Shown piece by piece: positions 32,927 to 42,537 of a stretch of DNA of 54,086 nt; the stretch's first letter is position 1, and the number at the start of each line of letters is the position of its first letter. The notes under the pieces are model-generated. The model searched no databases and had not been told where the DNA came from. It saw nothing but the letters and a program-made list of their open reading frames with translations. The DNA is taken from positions 1 through 54,086 of the forward strand of contig JALRKF010000167.1 of assembly GCA_023254905.1 (NCBI GenBank). Reading direction: 5' to 3'. A program made the position numbers and the translations under genes. Origin of the DNA: Crocinitomicaceae bacterium. GTDB lineage: Bacteria; Bacteroidota; Bacteroidia; Flavobacteriales_D; Crocinitomicaceae.

Positions 32927-34516
32927 TTATCCTCTTCCTACTTTTATTCCTCCTCCCGATCTCGGAGTCGAAGGTCTTGGGGTAGTGGGTCTTGGCTTTG
33001 GAGTTGTCCTTGGTACTGTTGGTCTTGGTTTAGAAGTCTTCGGAATAGAAATCCTCGGAGTTCTTGTTGGAGTAGATCTCTCCTCCCTCCACACGGGTTC
33101 TGACCTTGTTGGCTTTTCCTCAAACTCTTTGGTATCTCTTCCTTGAACATCCTCCTTTTTCGTTGTTCCTGGGTCACGAATCTGCTCGTCTTCTCTCTCC
33201 TGAATAATTCTCTCAATAGGCTGAGCTCCAAACGTCGGTTTCACTTCTTTACCTTTTCCAGTCTGTGGCTTCGGATTTACATTCGGTACCTCTCCGTCTA
33301 GATGTCTCATAACTACACCAACTGATGGGTCCTGAACCACTTGAGGTAAAGTTGGTTCTACTCCAAGGAATCCATTATCATAAACACATCCGTCTAAATC
33401 TCTTTCTGGAACTCCTGCCTGTATACATCTTCTACGGGCTGTATTTCTTCTATCCGGAGTGAGATCATGCAGAGTTCTGTGAAATCTCGGGAATGATCTG
33501 TCCGTAAATGTTAAGGTTGATTCTCCTGGAGCATAATCAAATAACGATTCAGCTTGTGTTATTCTATGCACATCTGCAAACTCTTTGGATAACCATTGTT
33601 GTCTGGCACGATCTACATCAACCCCACCTACTCCGACCAATATATTTCTTGGCACCATCAGTCTCTCTCTGCTATTGAAATCATCGCTTGCGACTCCGTT
33701 TGCATTACCCATTAAGCCTTCGTAGCCTCCCTGTGAACATGGAAATACATTCATATCAATATTCAAAAATGGCATTGTTCCTGAGGTCCTCAAACCAGCT
33801 CTCAATGACTCTCCTGTTGGCCAATCAACAACATAGATATTTTTGACTCTTCTTACTGTTCCGCCGTTGGCTAAGAAATAAGGATCTTCATCAATCTGCA
33901 CACCTCGTCCATTTACACGAACTGGAGTACTCAAATCTGTATCAGGATAATCACTCGCATAGATACATACTCTATCTCCTCCAACATTCATTGCAACTGC
34001 AGTATTCCAAGAGAACTCATCTCCCATAGGTTTTTGACGTGTTTGTACTACTACATTTCCCGAGTTTGACTGAGCATACGTAAATTCACCAACAGTCTGA
34101 AATGAATAACGAGCTCCATCAAATGATACTAGGTGAGGATCTCCATAACTTCTTCCTTGTGAAGGCTGACAGTCTTTTATTGCGACAAACTGATCTAATT
34201 GAGTCCAAGGACCTGAATTTCCATTTTCAACATTAGTTCTGGTATGTGAAGCAATCTTCAATTGAACATCATTCGGAACCTGCCTGTACATTTGATGAGG
34301 AGTGAAATCCTCTGGAAATGTTCTATCCGGAACTCGTTCATCAAATGCCATAGCAACCATGGTATTTGACATCCACGCTCCTCGAATCGGATCCCAATTC
34401 TTGAGCTCCTGATCAATTATTTTAAAATTTTGCTCAAATCCAGATCTATCTTGACCAAGGGCTCCTGAGCTAATAACTGTGATAAATAATGTGAATAGTA
34501 AGTAAGGATGTTTCAT
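32927..34516 (-). CDS. Secreted protein with von Willebrand factor type D domain
   Basis: A secreted protein of 529 residues. Signal peptide 1-21 (SSGALGQ). Residues about 122-285 are a VWD domain: GDPHLVSFDG at 125-134, then a strand-rich core with Cys184, and GLMGNANG at 267-274, the counterpart of GLCGN with Cys replaced by Met. Residues 320-385 contain ESLFDYAPGE and paired cysteines (Cys364, Cys377), like the segment that follows VWD in animal mucin-type proteins. The last 65 residues are a Thr/Pro/Arg-rich basic tail. There is no T9SS sorting domain. Confidence 0.87.
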   Translation of the reverse strand: MKHPYLLFTLFITVISSGALGQDRSGFEQNFKIIDQELKNWDPIRGAWMSNTMVAMAFDERVPDRTFPEDFTPHQMYRQVPNDVQLKIASHTRTNVENGNSGPWTQLDQFVAIKDCQPSQGRSYGDPHLVSFDGARYSFQTVGEFTYAQSNSGNVVVQTRQKPMGDEFSWNTAVAMNVGGDRVCIYASDYPDTDLSTPVRVNGRGVQIDEDPYFLANGGTVRRVKNIYVVDWPTGESLRAGLRTSGTMPFLNIDMNVFPCSQGGYEGLMGNANGVASDDFNSRERLMVPRNILVGVGGVDVDRARQQWLSKEFADVHRITQAESLFDYAPGESTLTFTDRSFPRFHRTLHDLTPDRRNTARRRCIQAGVPERDLDGCVYDNGFLGVEPTLPQVVQDPSVGVVMRHLDGEVPNVNPKPQTGKGKEVKPTFGAQPIERIIQEREDEQIRDPGTTKKEDVQGRDTKEFEEKPTRSEPVWREERSTPTRTPRISIPKTSKPRPTVPRTTPKPRPTTPRPSTPRSGGGIKVGRG

Positions 34517-34573
34517 AATTATTGTTTTGCATTACATGAAACAATTATCATGCCGATTTTAACAAATTCTTAA

Positions 34574-34581
34574 CAAATGTA
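34574..34581 (-). promoter_or_regulatory. -7 element of the VWD-protein gene
   Basis: TACATTTG on the minus strand (34581 down to 34574), a perfect TAnnTTTG, about 57 nt before the ATG at 34516. Unlike the leaderless promoters elsewhere in the window it leaves a leader of about 50 nt. Confidence 0.5.
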
Positions 34582-34640
34582 GAGAGAATCTAAGTTTGAT
34601 TCTGTTTAGAGAACCTAAATTGAAACTTTCAAAGTATAAA

Positions 34641-34664
34641 AAAAGGCTCAATAATGAGCCTTTT
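34641..34664 (-). terminator. Terminator of the nqr operon
   Basis: AAAAGGCTCA (34655-34664 on the minus strand) pairs with TGAGCCTTTT (34641-34650) across a TTAT loop: a 10-bp stem followed on the minus strand by further T residues (TTTTTTT). It lies about 20 nt past the nqrF stop. Confidence 0.88.
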
Positions 34665-34684
34665 AATATCTAATCAGAAATGGT

Positions 34685-35983
34685 TTATCCTCCAAAGTCG
34701 TCAAATCGAACATTTTCCGGTGGTACTCCCCAATCATCGCACATATTCAGTACCGCCTGGTTCATCAATGGTGGTCCACAGAAATAGAATTCAATATCTT
34801 CAGGTGCATCATGATTAACAAGATACTGATCAATAACAGCTTGGTGAACAAAACCAAGGAATCCGTCACCTTCAGGATCATCCATATTTTTCTTCTCAAC
34901 CCAGTTATCCTCAGGTAGAGGTTCAGAAAGGACCATGTAAAACTTAAAGTTAGGAAAGTTTTTTTCCAGATCACGGAAATAGTGAATATAGAAAAGCTCT
35001 TCTCTTGAACGACCACCATACCAATATGTTACTTTACGTCCTGTCTTCATCGTTTTGAACAACTCATACAGGTGCGATCTCATTGGCGCCATTCCAGCAC
35101 CTCCACCAACGTAGAGCATTTCAGCATCAGACTCGTTAATAAAGAATTCTCCGTAAGGTCCAGATACAATTGCCTTGTCACCTGGCTTTAAGTTAAAAAT
35201 ATAAGAAGATGCAACACCTGGATTCACATTCATCCACGTATTACGATCTCTATCCCATGGCGGAGTTGCAACACGTACATTCAACATGATCTCTCTTCCT
35301 TCAGCAGGGTAAGAGGCCATTGAGTATGCACGAACCACTTCCTCGTCATTTTTCATAACAAGATCCCAAAGACCAAATTTCTCCCAAGCAGAGTGGAACT
35401 TTTCAGGTGCTCCCGGGTGATCCTTAGGGTGTGCTTCAATATCCATGTCCTTGTAATTAACTGTACATGGTGGAATCTTTATCTGGATATATCCTCCAGC
35501 CTTATAATCCATATCTTCAGGAATCTCAACAATGAATTCTTTAATAAACGTTGCTACGTTGTAGTTTGATTTCACTACCGCTTCCCACTCTTTTATTCCA
35601 AGTACTTCCTCCTCAACTTCAATCTTCATATCTTCCTTCACCTTTACTTGGCAACCAAGTCTTTTGTGAGCTGCAATCTCTTTCCGCGAGAAATGAGGTT
35701 CTTCTGTTGGAAGAATATTTCCTCCACCCTCAATTACGTGACAAGTACACTGCACACATGTACCACCTCCACCACAAGCAGAAGGGAGAAAAATTCCATT
35801 ACTACCTAGAGTTGATAGCAATGTTCCTCCACCATCTACTTCAAGAACCCTCTCTCCATTGTTGATGTCAATCTTAATCTTTCCGGATGGAGATAGTTTC
35901 GCTTTCACGAACAATAACATTCCTACGAGGGTCAAAACAACTACTAGAAACGCTGCTATAGTTATACCTACTGTAAAGCCCAT
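34685..35983 (-). CDS. nqrF: Na+-translocating NADH:quinone reductase subunit F
   Basis: A protein of 432 residues, the NADH-oxidising entry point of Na+-NQR. A single N-terminal membrane helix is followed by a [2Fe-2S] ferredoxin domain (Cys70, Cys76, Cys79, Cys111), then an FAD domain with R218AYS221, and an NADH-binding part ([26 protein letters not shown]). Electrons pass from NADH through FAD and the cluster to NqrB/C. Last gene of the operon, one base after nqrE and followed by a strong terminator. Confidence 0.95.
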   Translation of the reverse strand: MGFTVGITIAAFLVVVLTLVGMLLFVKAKLSPSGKIKIDINNGERVLEVDGGGTLLSTLGSNGIFLPSACGGGGTCVQCTCHVIEGGGNILPTEEPHFSRKEIAAHKRLGCQVKVKEDMKIEVEEEVLGIKEWEAVVKSNYNVATFIKEFIVEIPEDMDYKAGGYIQIKIPPCTVNYKDMDIEAHPKDHPGAPEKFHSAWEKFGLWDLVMKNDEEVVRAYSMASYPAEGREIMLNVRVATPPWDRDRNTWMNVNPGVASSYIFNLKPGDKAIVSGPYGEFFINESDAEMLYVGGGAGMAPMRSHLYELFKTMKTGRKVTYWYGGRSREELFYIHYFRDLEKNFPNFKFYMVLSEPLPEDNWVEKKNMDDPEGDGFLGFVHQAVIDQYLVNHDAPEDIEFYFCGPPLMNQAVLNMCDDWGVPPENVRFDDFGG

Positions 35984-35984
35984 A

Positions 35985-36680
35985 TTAACCTCTTTTTATC
36001 GTGTTTTCTTTATCTATTGTGATGATGATTGAGGTCTTCTCTCCGTCATCTTTTTTGTCTTTTCCGTATTTGATACCCATGAAACTCATAAAAGCTATAC
36101 CCATCAAACCTGTTAGTATGAAGGTAATCCCCAATCCTCTAAGTGGAGCGGGAACTTGCGAGTAACGAATTTTTTCGCGAATTGCTGCGATCGCAACAAT
36201 TGCAATGAACCATCCGATTCCGGAGCCAAAAGCAAAAGCACTAGCATCAAGAATTGTAGAATATTGTCTTTCTTGCATAAATAAGGCACCTCCGAGAATT
36301 GAGCAGTTCACTGCTATAAGCGGAAGAAATATACCCAGTGCACCATAGAGGGCAGGCGCAAATTTTTCAACCAGCATTTCAACGAGCTGAACAATTGATG
36401 CTACTACAGCAATAAACATTATGAACGACAAGAAGCTTAAATCGATCTCAGCCCATTCTGGATTAATCCAACTCAATGCCCCTTCTTTCAACAAATAATT
36501 CTCTAACAGATAGTTCACAGGAACTGTTACCACTAAAACAAAGATTACGGCTGCTCCTAAACCAACAGCTGTTTTCACAGTTTTTGACACAGCTAAATAC
36601 GAACACATTCCCAAGAAATATGCAAAAATCATATTCTCTGAGAAGATTGCCTTTATTAAAATATCTAATGTACTTTCCAT
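35985..36680 (-). CDS. nqrE: Na+-translocating NADH:quinone reductase subunit E
   Basis: A membrane subunit of 231 residues with six hydrophobic segments, related to NqrD and RnfA. The [15 protein letters not shown] and [20 protein letters not shown] motifs are typical. The cysteines of the iron site shared with NqrD are present ([17 protein letters not shown]). The C-terminal soluble tail of about 25 charged residues is longer than in Vibrio NqrE. It sits one base before nqrF. Confidence 0.94.
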   Translation of the reverse strand: MESTLDILIKAIFSENMIFAYFLGMCSYLAVSKTVKTAVGLGAAVIFVLVVTVPVNYLLENYLLKEGALSWINPEWAEIDLSFLSFIMFIAVVASIVQLVEMLVEKFAPALYGALGIFLPLIAVNCSILGGALFMQERQYSTILDASAFAFGSGIGWFIAIVAIAAIREKIRYSQVPAPLRGLGITFILTGLMGIAFMSFMGIKYGKDKKDDGEKTSIIITIDKENTIKRG

Positions 36681-36704
36681 ATATATAATTCAATTTATTC
36701 GACT

Positions 36705-37394
36705 CTAGTGCTCTTCTATTAATGCTTTATTTCTAGAACGTTGGATCCAGATTATAACACCCACTATTATCAAGGCCATTGGGGGAAGAATCATCATATT
36801 GTTGTTCACATAACCCATTGTATATAATCCCCACTCTTCTCCAGGGAGAGCCGATCCAAATATTTGAACTCCCCAAATAGTGCCAGATCCAAGGAGTTCT
36901 CTGAAAAATGCTACTACAATAAGAATCCAAGCATAACCGAACGAATTACCTAAAGCATCCATTGCCGAGGGCCATACTTTGTTACCCATCGCAAATGCTT
37001 CAAAACGACCCATGATAATACAGTTTGTAATAATCAATCCGACAAATACTGATAACTTTTCTGAGACATCTGGAAGAAACGCTGCTAGAAGTTCATTGAC
37101 AATAATAACCAAAGAGGCAACGACTACTAGCTGCACAATAATTCGAATCCTTGAAGGAATAAGGTTTCGTAAAAGAGATATTGTAATGTTACCAAAAAGT
37201 AATACGAACAACACCGATGCAGACATCACAACTGCTTGTTCGACTTGAACTGTAATTGCTAGAGCTGAACAAATACCTAAAACCTGAATCGTAATCGGGT
37301 TATTATCAGTCAATGGGTCTGTAACTAACTTTTTGTTCTTCTTAGAGAACAAAGGCTCACTTGGAGCTTTTGTTTTTTCTGCTACTTCACTCAT
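36705..37394 (-). CDS. nqrD: Na+-translocating NADH:quinone reductase subunit D
   Basis: A membrane subunit of 229 residues, related to NqrE. It has the Cys residues of the shared iron centre (QVLGICSALAI, TNCIIMG) and a central GNSFGYAWILIVVAFFRELLG segment. The first 25 residues are a soluble N-terminal extension. It overlaps the nqrC stop by one base and ends 24 nt before nqrE. Confidence 0.94.
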   Translation of the reverse strand: MSEVAEKTKAPSEPLFSKKNKKLVTDPLTDNNPITIQVLGICSALAITVQVEQAVVMSASVLFVLLFGNITISLLRNLIPSRIRIIVQLVVVASLVIIVNELLAAFLPDVSEKLSVFVGLIITNCIIMGRFEAFAMGNKVWPSAMDALGNSFGYAWILIVVAFFRELLGSGTIWGVQIFGSALPGEEWGLYTMGYVNNNMMILPPMALIIVGVIIWIQRSRNKALIEEH

Positions 37395-38134
37395 TATATC
37401 TTATTATTTAAATTCTGAAAATACTTTGTGTAGGGCTGAAGACAACGATTTACCATCTCCTCTACTCCTTTTGATGTGATCGTTCCACCAGTAATGCCAT
37501 CTATTTTTTTGTCTTTTGTCCCCGACTTATCCTTTACAACCTCAAATTTTTCAAATTCACCATCCTCATTGGAAACTTTTTCACCCAACCAACCTTTTAT
37601 AAAGAATGCCTGTTTGATCTCAGCTCCTAAACCTGGGGTTTCTCCTTTGTGGTCGAATGTAGCACCCTTAATAGTTCTCATATCCTCATCTAGGCAAACA
37701 TTACCCCAAATAGGGCCCCAGAGGCCCTTGCCCACAACGGGAATTATATAGGCCTTTTTTCCCTCAATTTCGGCAATAAATAATGGGTAATTTTTATCCT
37801 CTTCCGAAAGTGTTTTGTCTCTATTCTCTTTTCTGATGTCAATATCAAATGCCTCTTTACCTTCTTTCTTTTTTCCATTTAAATCAATGACCAGAGCATT
37901 TTCAAGATTAACGTACTTCGCGAACTCCTCTTCCGCATTCTTACGATTGATCTTTTCAGACTCATCTTTTGGAAGTAGAGCCTTTACGATGTCCATTTTC
38001 TTTTTTACTTCATCGTTAGTGTCTTTAAATGGTTTTGTTGCCATTGCAATAAGAGCTAAAACCGCCCCGACTACAACTACCATGGCAATTGCGAATCCAA
38101 ATGTATAACCGTTGCTTTCTTTATTGATTGCCAT
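37394..38134 (-). CDS. nqrC: Na+-translocating NADH:quinone reductase subunit C
   Basis: A protein of 246 residues with one N-terminal membrane helix (about 11-31) and a periplasmic FMN domain. The covalent flavin site is DGITGGTITS, with Thr218 as the expected FMN-bearing residue, matching the S/T-G-x-T motif. GLWGPIWG and HKGETPGLGAEI are further conserved patches. ApbE-type flavin transferase would be needed in trans and is not in the window. Confidence 0.94.
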   Translation of the reverse strand: MAINKESNGYTFGFAIAMVVVVGAVLALIAMATKPFKDTNDEVKKKMDIVKALLPKDESEKINRKNAEEEFAKYVNLENALVIDLNGKKKEGKEAFDIDIRKENRDKTLSEEDKNYPLFIAEIEGKKAYIIPVVGKGLWGPIWGNVCLDEDMRTIKGATFDHKGETPGLGAEIKQAFFIKGWLGEKVSNEDGEFEKFEVVKDKSGTKDKKIDGITGGTITSKGVEEMVNRCLQPYTKYFQNLNNKI

Positions 38135-38136
38135 AA

Positions 38137-39336
38137 TTATGCAGTTTTAAGTCTTTTGAGTCTTCGTTTAATGTTGGATTGAACTACGTAGTGGTCAATG
38201 ATAGGTGCCATTACGTTCATGAATAAGATTGCTAAGAATACTCCTTCGGGATACGCTGGATTTAGAACACGAATTAAGATGGCAATCAACCCTCCCAAAA
38301 AGCCATAAATCCACTTTCCTGTTGCTGTTTGTGCTGCAGTAACCGGATCGGTTGCCATGAAAACCGCACCAAAGGCAAAGCCTCCTATTACAAGATGGAA
38401 ATAGGCCGGTAATTCCAGATATTCATTACCACCTATACCATTAAGTAGTAGTCCCATAAAATAACCACCCAAGAAAAATGAAGATATGATACGAAAAGAC
38501 CCTACTCCTGTCCAAATTAAAATAGCGGCTCCTATCAATACCGCAAATACCGAGGTTTCACCAATTGAGCCAGGTATAAAACCTAGAAATGAATCCATCA
38601 AGGAATAGTTATTGGTGTAAACATCTATATTTTCAAAAACTGGTTTGTCCGACATGAAAGAAGCCAAATCACCAAGTGCAGTTGATCCTGTGAAACCGTC
38701 AACTGAGGCCTCTTTACCTGACATCCAAACAGTATCTCCCGACATAGAGGTAGGATATGCAAAGAACAAGAAAGCACGAGCAGTTAATGCCACATTTAGA
38801 ATGTTCATACCAGTCCCTCCAAAAATTTCCTTTCCAATAATCACGGCAAATGCAGTAGAAACTCCTACCATCCACAATGGCACATCTGCAGGCATGATTA
38901 ATGGAATAAGCATCCCTGATACTAGGAATCCTTCGTGAAGGGCGTGACCTTTCATAATTCCAAAAATAAATTCAATTGTAAGACCAACACCGTATGAAAC
39001 AACGATCATTGGGAGTACCACCCAAAGTCCTGCAACAATCTTATCCCATTGATCAGCCCAAAAGGGAAGACTTCTATCTCCTGCAGCAGCTACCATTTCC
39101 CAGTGACCTGTGTTGTAAATACCGAATAATAAACATGGTAGCAATGCAATGATCACTGTAATCATTGTACGCTTAAGATCTACTCCGTCACGTATATGTG
39201 AACCTTTCTTTGTTACAATAGATGGAGTAAATGCTAACGTGGCAAATGATTCAAAAACTGGATTCCATTTCTCAAGCTTTCCTCCTTTGGAAAACTTGGG
39301 CTCCATTTTGTGAACTATATTTTCTAAGAATTTCAC
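38137..39336 (-). CDS. nqrB: Na+-translocating NADH:quinone reductase subunit B
   Basis: A membrane protein of 399 residues with about ten helices, the subunit that carries FMN and riboflavin and forms part of the Na+ path. The covalent FMN site is GFTGSTALG, with Thr219 the likely flavinylated residue. The starting codon is GTG at 39336; an internal Met at residue 11 would remove conserved N-terminal residues (KFLENIVHK). It ends two bases before the nqrC start. Confidence 0.94.
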   Translation of the reverse strand: MKFLENIVHKMEPKFSKGGKLEKWNPVFESFATLAFTPSIVTKKGSHIRDGVDLKRTMITVIIALLPCLLFGIYNTGHWEMVAAAGDRSLPFWADQWDKIVAGLWVVLPMIVVSYGVGLTIEFIFGIMKGHALHEGFLVSGMLIPLIMPADVPLWMVGVSTAFAVIIGKEIFGGTGMNILNVALTARAFLFFAYPTSMSGDTVWMSGKEASVDGFTGSTALGDLASFMSDKPVFENIDVYTNNYSLMDSFLGFIPGSIGETSVFAVLIGAAILIWTGVGSFRIISSFFLGGYFMGLLLNGIGGNEYLELPAYFHLVIGGFAFGAVFMATDPVTAAQTATGKWIYGFLGGLIAILIRVLNPAYPEGVFLAILFMNVMAPIIDHYVVQSNIKRRLKRLKTA

Positions 39337-39354
39337 TGTAATTGATTTTAGTTT

Positions 39355-40716
39355 TTACATGCACTCTTTTTGGATAAGGTCCAGTCCTTGACGGATCTTA
39401 TCCTGAATGTCTATTTTAGATGTACAAACGTATTCACACAAGGCGAAATCTTCTGGGGCCACTTCGTAGATTCCCAAATTTTCCATTGCGTCAATATCAT
39501 CAGTAATTGCTGCTTTTGCTAATTGCATGGGAAGGATATCGAATGGGAATACCTTTTCCATTTCACCAGTGACCACGAATGCTCTCTCTTCTCCGTTCGT
39601 GTTGGTATCCAATTTATATTTTTTACCTGGCATCAACCAAGTAGGGAAAAGTCTTGAATTTGAGAATTTGTCGAAACCAGGCCCTAACCACCCCTTAGTC
39701 AGAACAAATTTCAACTGATTTCCCTCGGGGATTACTGTAACCTGATTACTGTAGAATCCGATGTGCCCGTCCGCTTCAACTTTCTCTCCAGTTAAAACGT
39801 TACCACTAATTACACGAACATTCTCAGAAGTAATCTGCCCGTCAAGAATTGTGTTAAGATTCGCTCCGATTATAGTCTCGCAATAATGCGGATCTTTCAC
39901 TTCGGAGCCCGTCAAAGCGATAGTCTTCTTTGCATCGTATTTACCAGAAATGAAGTAACGTCCGATCAATACAACATCTTGCGCATTGACAGTCCAAACA
40001 GACTCACCCTTGTTTATTGGATCGATATGATGGATTTGTGTACCAACATTTCCAGCTGGATGCTTCCCTATGATTTTATTTAACTGAACACCTTGCGCTC
40101 CGGTGAACGTTTCATCTGATTGTGATTTACCATTCAGAGTTAAATGTACTTCGCCTGAGGTTAATTTTTTCAGAGCCTCCAAGCCTGCTTGAAATTCTTC
40201 CGTTTTGCCGTTCAAAATATAATTGAAATCGGGAGCTAACGGAGAACTATCGAACGCCGAGACAAAAATAGCTTTCGGAGTCCTTTTTGGATCTGCAACA
40301 ACATCAATAGGACGTTGCTTTATCATCATCCAAAGACCTGATGCGAGCATCCGCGATTTAACTTCATCAGAAGACAGATCTTTCGGATTTGCAGCATCAG
40401 TAATTTCATATTCAATTTCACTGTCTGCCGCAATCAATATCTCCATAATCTTCCTCTTCGCTCCACGCACGATATCCTGAATAACACCACTAACTGGAGA
40501 GGCGCATTTAATTGATTCGTTGTACTTGTCGTAAAAGATTATAGATCCCGCTTTTACCTTATCACCAACTTTCACTTTCATCTTTGGAGTAAGCAAATGA
40601 AAGTCGGTAGGTTTTATCGCTACTGTGTTGGGCATTTTGAATTCGGCTCGCACCTTATTCGCTTCACCTAGAAGACTGATGTCCAGTCCCTTTCTGAGCT
40701 TTATTGTTCTTGACAT
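39355..40716 (-). CDS. nqrA: Na+-translocating NADH:quinone reductase subunit A
   Basis: A soluble protein of 453 residues, the first gene of the operon. The GLDISLLGEA opening, VKVGDKVKAGSIIFYDKYNESI lipoyl-like region and KHPAGNVGTQIHHIDPIN are typical of NqrA. It associates with the cytoplasmic face of the complex. The presence of all six genes in the standard order A-B-C-D-E-F with only short gaps shows a complete Na+-pumping respiratory entry complex, common in marine bacteria. Confidence 0.95.
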   Translation of the reverse strand: MSRTIKLRKGLDISLLGEANKVRAEFKMPNTVAIKPTDFHLLTPKMKVKVGDKVKAGSIIFYDKYNESIKCASPVSGVIQDIVRGAKRKIMEILIAADSEIEYEITDAANPKDLSSDEVKSRMLASGLWMMIKQRPIDVVADPKRTPKAIFVSAFDSSPLAPDFNYILNGKTEEFQAGLEALKKLTSGEVHLTLNGKSQSDETFTGAQGVQLNKIIGKHPAGNVGTQIHHIDPINKGESVWTVNAQDVVLIGRYFISGKYDAKKTIALTGSEVKDPHYCETIIGANLNTILDGQITSENVRVISGNVLTGEKVEADGHIGFYSNQVTVIPEGNQLKFVLTKGWLGPGFDKFSNSRLFPTWLMPGKKYKLDTNTNGEERAFVVTGEMEKVFPFDILPMQLAKAAITDDIDAMENLGIYEVAPEDFALCEYVCTSKIDIQDKIRQGLDLIQKECM

Positions 40717-40743
40717 GTATTAAAGCATTTAAATAATACGCTG

Positions 40744-40751
40744 CAAAAATA
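40744..40751 (-). promoter_or_regulatory. -7 element of the nqr operon promoter
   Basis: TATTTTTG on the minus strand (40751 down to 40744), a perfect TAnnTTTG, 27 nt before the nqrA ATG at 40716. An upstream TTG at the usual spacing is not visible. The transcript would have a leader of about 23 nt. Confidence 0.5.
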
Positions 40752-40892
40752 AAAATTTCGTTTTCATATGTTTCCCATAGCATTTGAGAAGATATCAACT
40801 CTTCTTAATTTAGAATCATTCTAAATTGATAATACTACTTAAACCATTAATAAATTATTACGTCTTTTATGTGTCAATGTGTAGATTATTAA

Positions 40893-41279
40893 ATGACAAC
40901 TCTAACAACAGCTGGGATCAAGATAAGCGTAGTAACGAACTTTAGACAAGACTTGTCTGAAATTAATGAAATGCGTTTTTTCTTCAACTACCATATTTCC
41001 ATGCTCAACGAAAATAACTTCCCGGTACAACTTATCTCGAGAGAATGGTATATATTCGATTCACTCGGTGAACCTAGAATTGTAACTGGACTTGGAGTAA
41101 TTGGTGAGCAACCTATCCTAAAGCTAAATGAATCTTATGATTACGCAAGCGGTTGTGATTTAACCTCAGAGATAGGACTCATGAAAGGTATCTACACTTT
41201 TAAAAACTTAAGTACTAACGAAGAATTTGAGGTTTTTGTACCTACATTCCAGCTCGAATACTCAGGAAAGCTTAATTAA
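40893..41279 (+). CDS. apaG: ApaG/Co2+-Mg2+ efflux-associated domain protein
   Basis: A protein of 128 residues of the ApaG family: a fibronectin-III-like fold. The conserved stretch SREWYIFDSLGE...VTGLGVIGEQPIL...YASGCDL...MKGIYTF is the family's core. ApaG proteins have been linked to Co2+/Mg2+ tolerance and Ap4A metabolism, but the function is not settled. It ends with a TAA that overlaps by 4 nt the stop of the convergent TPR gene. No convincing promoter element was found in the 177-bp gap before it. Confidence 0.9.
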   Translation: MTTLTTAGIKISVVTNFRQDLSEINEMRFFFNYHISMLNENNFPVQLISREWYIFDSLGEPRIVTGLGVIGEQPILKLNESYDYASGCDLTSEIGLMKGIYTFKNLSTNEEFEVFVPTFQLEYSGKLN

Positions 41280-42433
41280 CTCCTGTATATCAGAACGGCC
41301 AATCCCACTACTAACAGAATAATAAGTAACCCTGTAAACCAATCGAATTGAGTCAACTCTTTTTCTTCTCGATTCTCTCTTTCGAAAATCGATATTACAT
41401 CTGTGAGTAATTTTGTCTCATTCGATTCTAATGAATCAAGCTTCTTTTCAAGGCGATTTAATTGTTTACAACCATCGAGAGATTCCAAACGGTCACATTT
41501 TAAAATTAAGGCCTCTATTGCCGATAAATTCTGCCCATTTAATAATGCATGATTTACCGATGAATCGCAATATAAAGTGGCCTCTGAAGAATTATTTGAT
41601 TCCAAATATAACTGTGCGAGATTCAAATAGCTTTCGCATATTAGGCGATGATTATTTACCCTTTTTCTTATAAGTAAAGACTCTTTAAAAAGAAATTGAG
41701 CACTGTCCAAATTTGCGTCATAAAATTGGGCTATAGCGGCATTGTTCAATGCATGGGATAACTGATTGAACGATTTACTCTTTCTGGCATATTTGATCGA
41801 TTTTTCAAGATATTCGTCACTTAAAACCGAATCTGTAGTGACCATATTATAAAGAAAACCGTACGCATTGGATACTGCCTCATACCGATAAAGCCGTAAA
41901 GCCTCATTTTTATAGTGTATTCCTAATTCTATAGCTCTCAGGGTATCATTTTTTGCAGCAATTACCTTAGCTAAATTCAACTCAGCAGCAAACCAAGCTG
42001 TTTGATCATTAGACTTCTTACCTGCTTCGAGGGCGAATAGGTAAGCTTTCCGTGCATCATCTAGATCACCCTGCATGAATAATGAATTACCGAATGATAT
42101 GAGACATTCCGAGTACAACAAATAATTTTCAATTTTTAGAAAATATCGTGCTCCCTTTTGAAGATGACTTCGACCATTATCATGCTCACCGCTCCAAATC
42201 TCATAATCTCCTAGGATACGATAAGAGACAGCTTCCGCAAAGGAATGCTGAGATAACTTTGCATTATTTAATAATTCTAATCCTACAATTCTCAATGAAT
42301 CAAGATCATTTGATAAATAATAGTTCCATAATTCAAGCGCTAAATTCGATTTTCTGTCAAGATCAGATTCTGAATAAAATGTCTTGTAATTGACATTTTG
42401 TCCTAGCAAATAAAAATTTAGAAACAGCGACAA
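41276..42433 (-). CDS. TPR-repeat protein with C-terminal membrane anchor
   Basis: A protein of about 385 residues with five to seven TPR-type helical pairs (ALELWNYYLS, FGNSLFMQGDLDDARKAYLF, LNLAQLYLESNNSSEATLY) and a C-terminal helix (WFTGLLIILLVVGLAVLIYRS) that would anchor it. A coiled segment (LNRLEKKLDSLESNETKLL) precedes the anchor. This resembles the sensor part of TPR-containing Bacteroidota regulators that lack the usual kinase or HTH output. The start is uncertain: the frame begins at a TTG (42433) in the middle of a hydrophobic stretch, and no upstream in-frame ATG, GTG or TTG completes a normal signal peptide. Confidence 0.7.
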   Translation of the reverse strand: MSLFLNFYLLGQNVNYKTFYSESDLDRKSNLALELWNYYLSNDLDSLRIVGLELLNNAKLSQHSFAEAVSYRILGDYEIWSGEHDNGRSHLQKGARYFLKIENYLLYSECLISFGNSLFMQGDLDDARKAYLFALEAGKKSNDQTAWFAAELNLAKVIAAKNDTLRAIELGIHYKNEALRLYRYEAVSNAYGFLYNMVTTDSVLSDEYLEKSIKYARKSKSFNQLSHALNNAAIAQFYDANLDSAQFLFKESLLIRKRVNNHRLICESYLNLAQLYLESNNSSEATLYCDSSVNHALLNGQNLSAIEALILKCDRLESLDGCKQLNRLEKKLDSLESNETKLLTDVISIFERENREEKELTQFDWFTGLLIILLVVGLAVLIYRS

Positions 42434-42491
42434 GAGTATTATGTGGAAACTATTGATTTGATGCGGATTTAAAGTTGGGTAAACGCTCTAA

Positions 42492-42522
42492 TTGCAAGGA
42501 TAGACAACTATGATTACATTTG
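42492..42522 (+). promoter_or_regulatory. Promoter of pruA
   Basis: TTG (42492-42494), a 20-nt spacer and TACATTTG (42515-42522), 15 nt before the ATG at 42538. A good match to the Bacteroidota pattern with a short leader. Confidence 0.65.
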
Positions 42523-42537
42523 CAAAAAAAGAATTAA

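Noticed and set aside
35551-35865. Leucine- and histidine-rich plus-strand frame opposite nqrF
   Set aside because: Antisense to a well-identified subunit; composition is that of a reversed frame.
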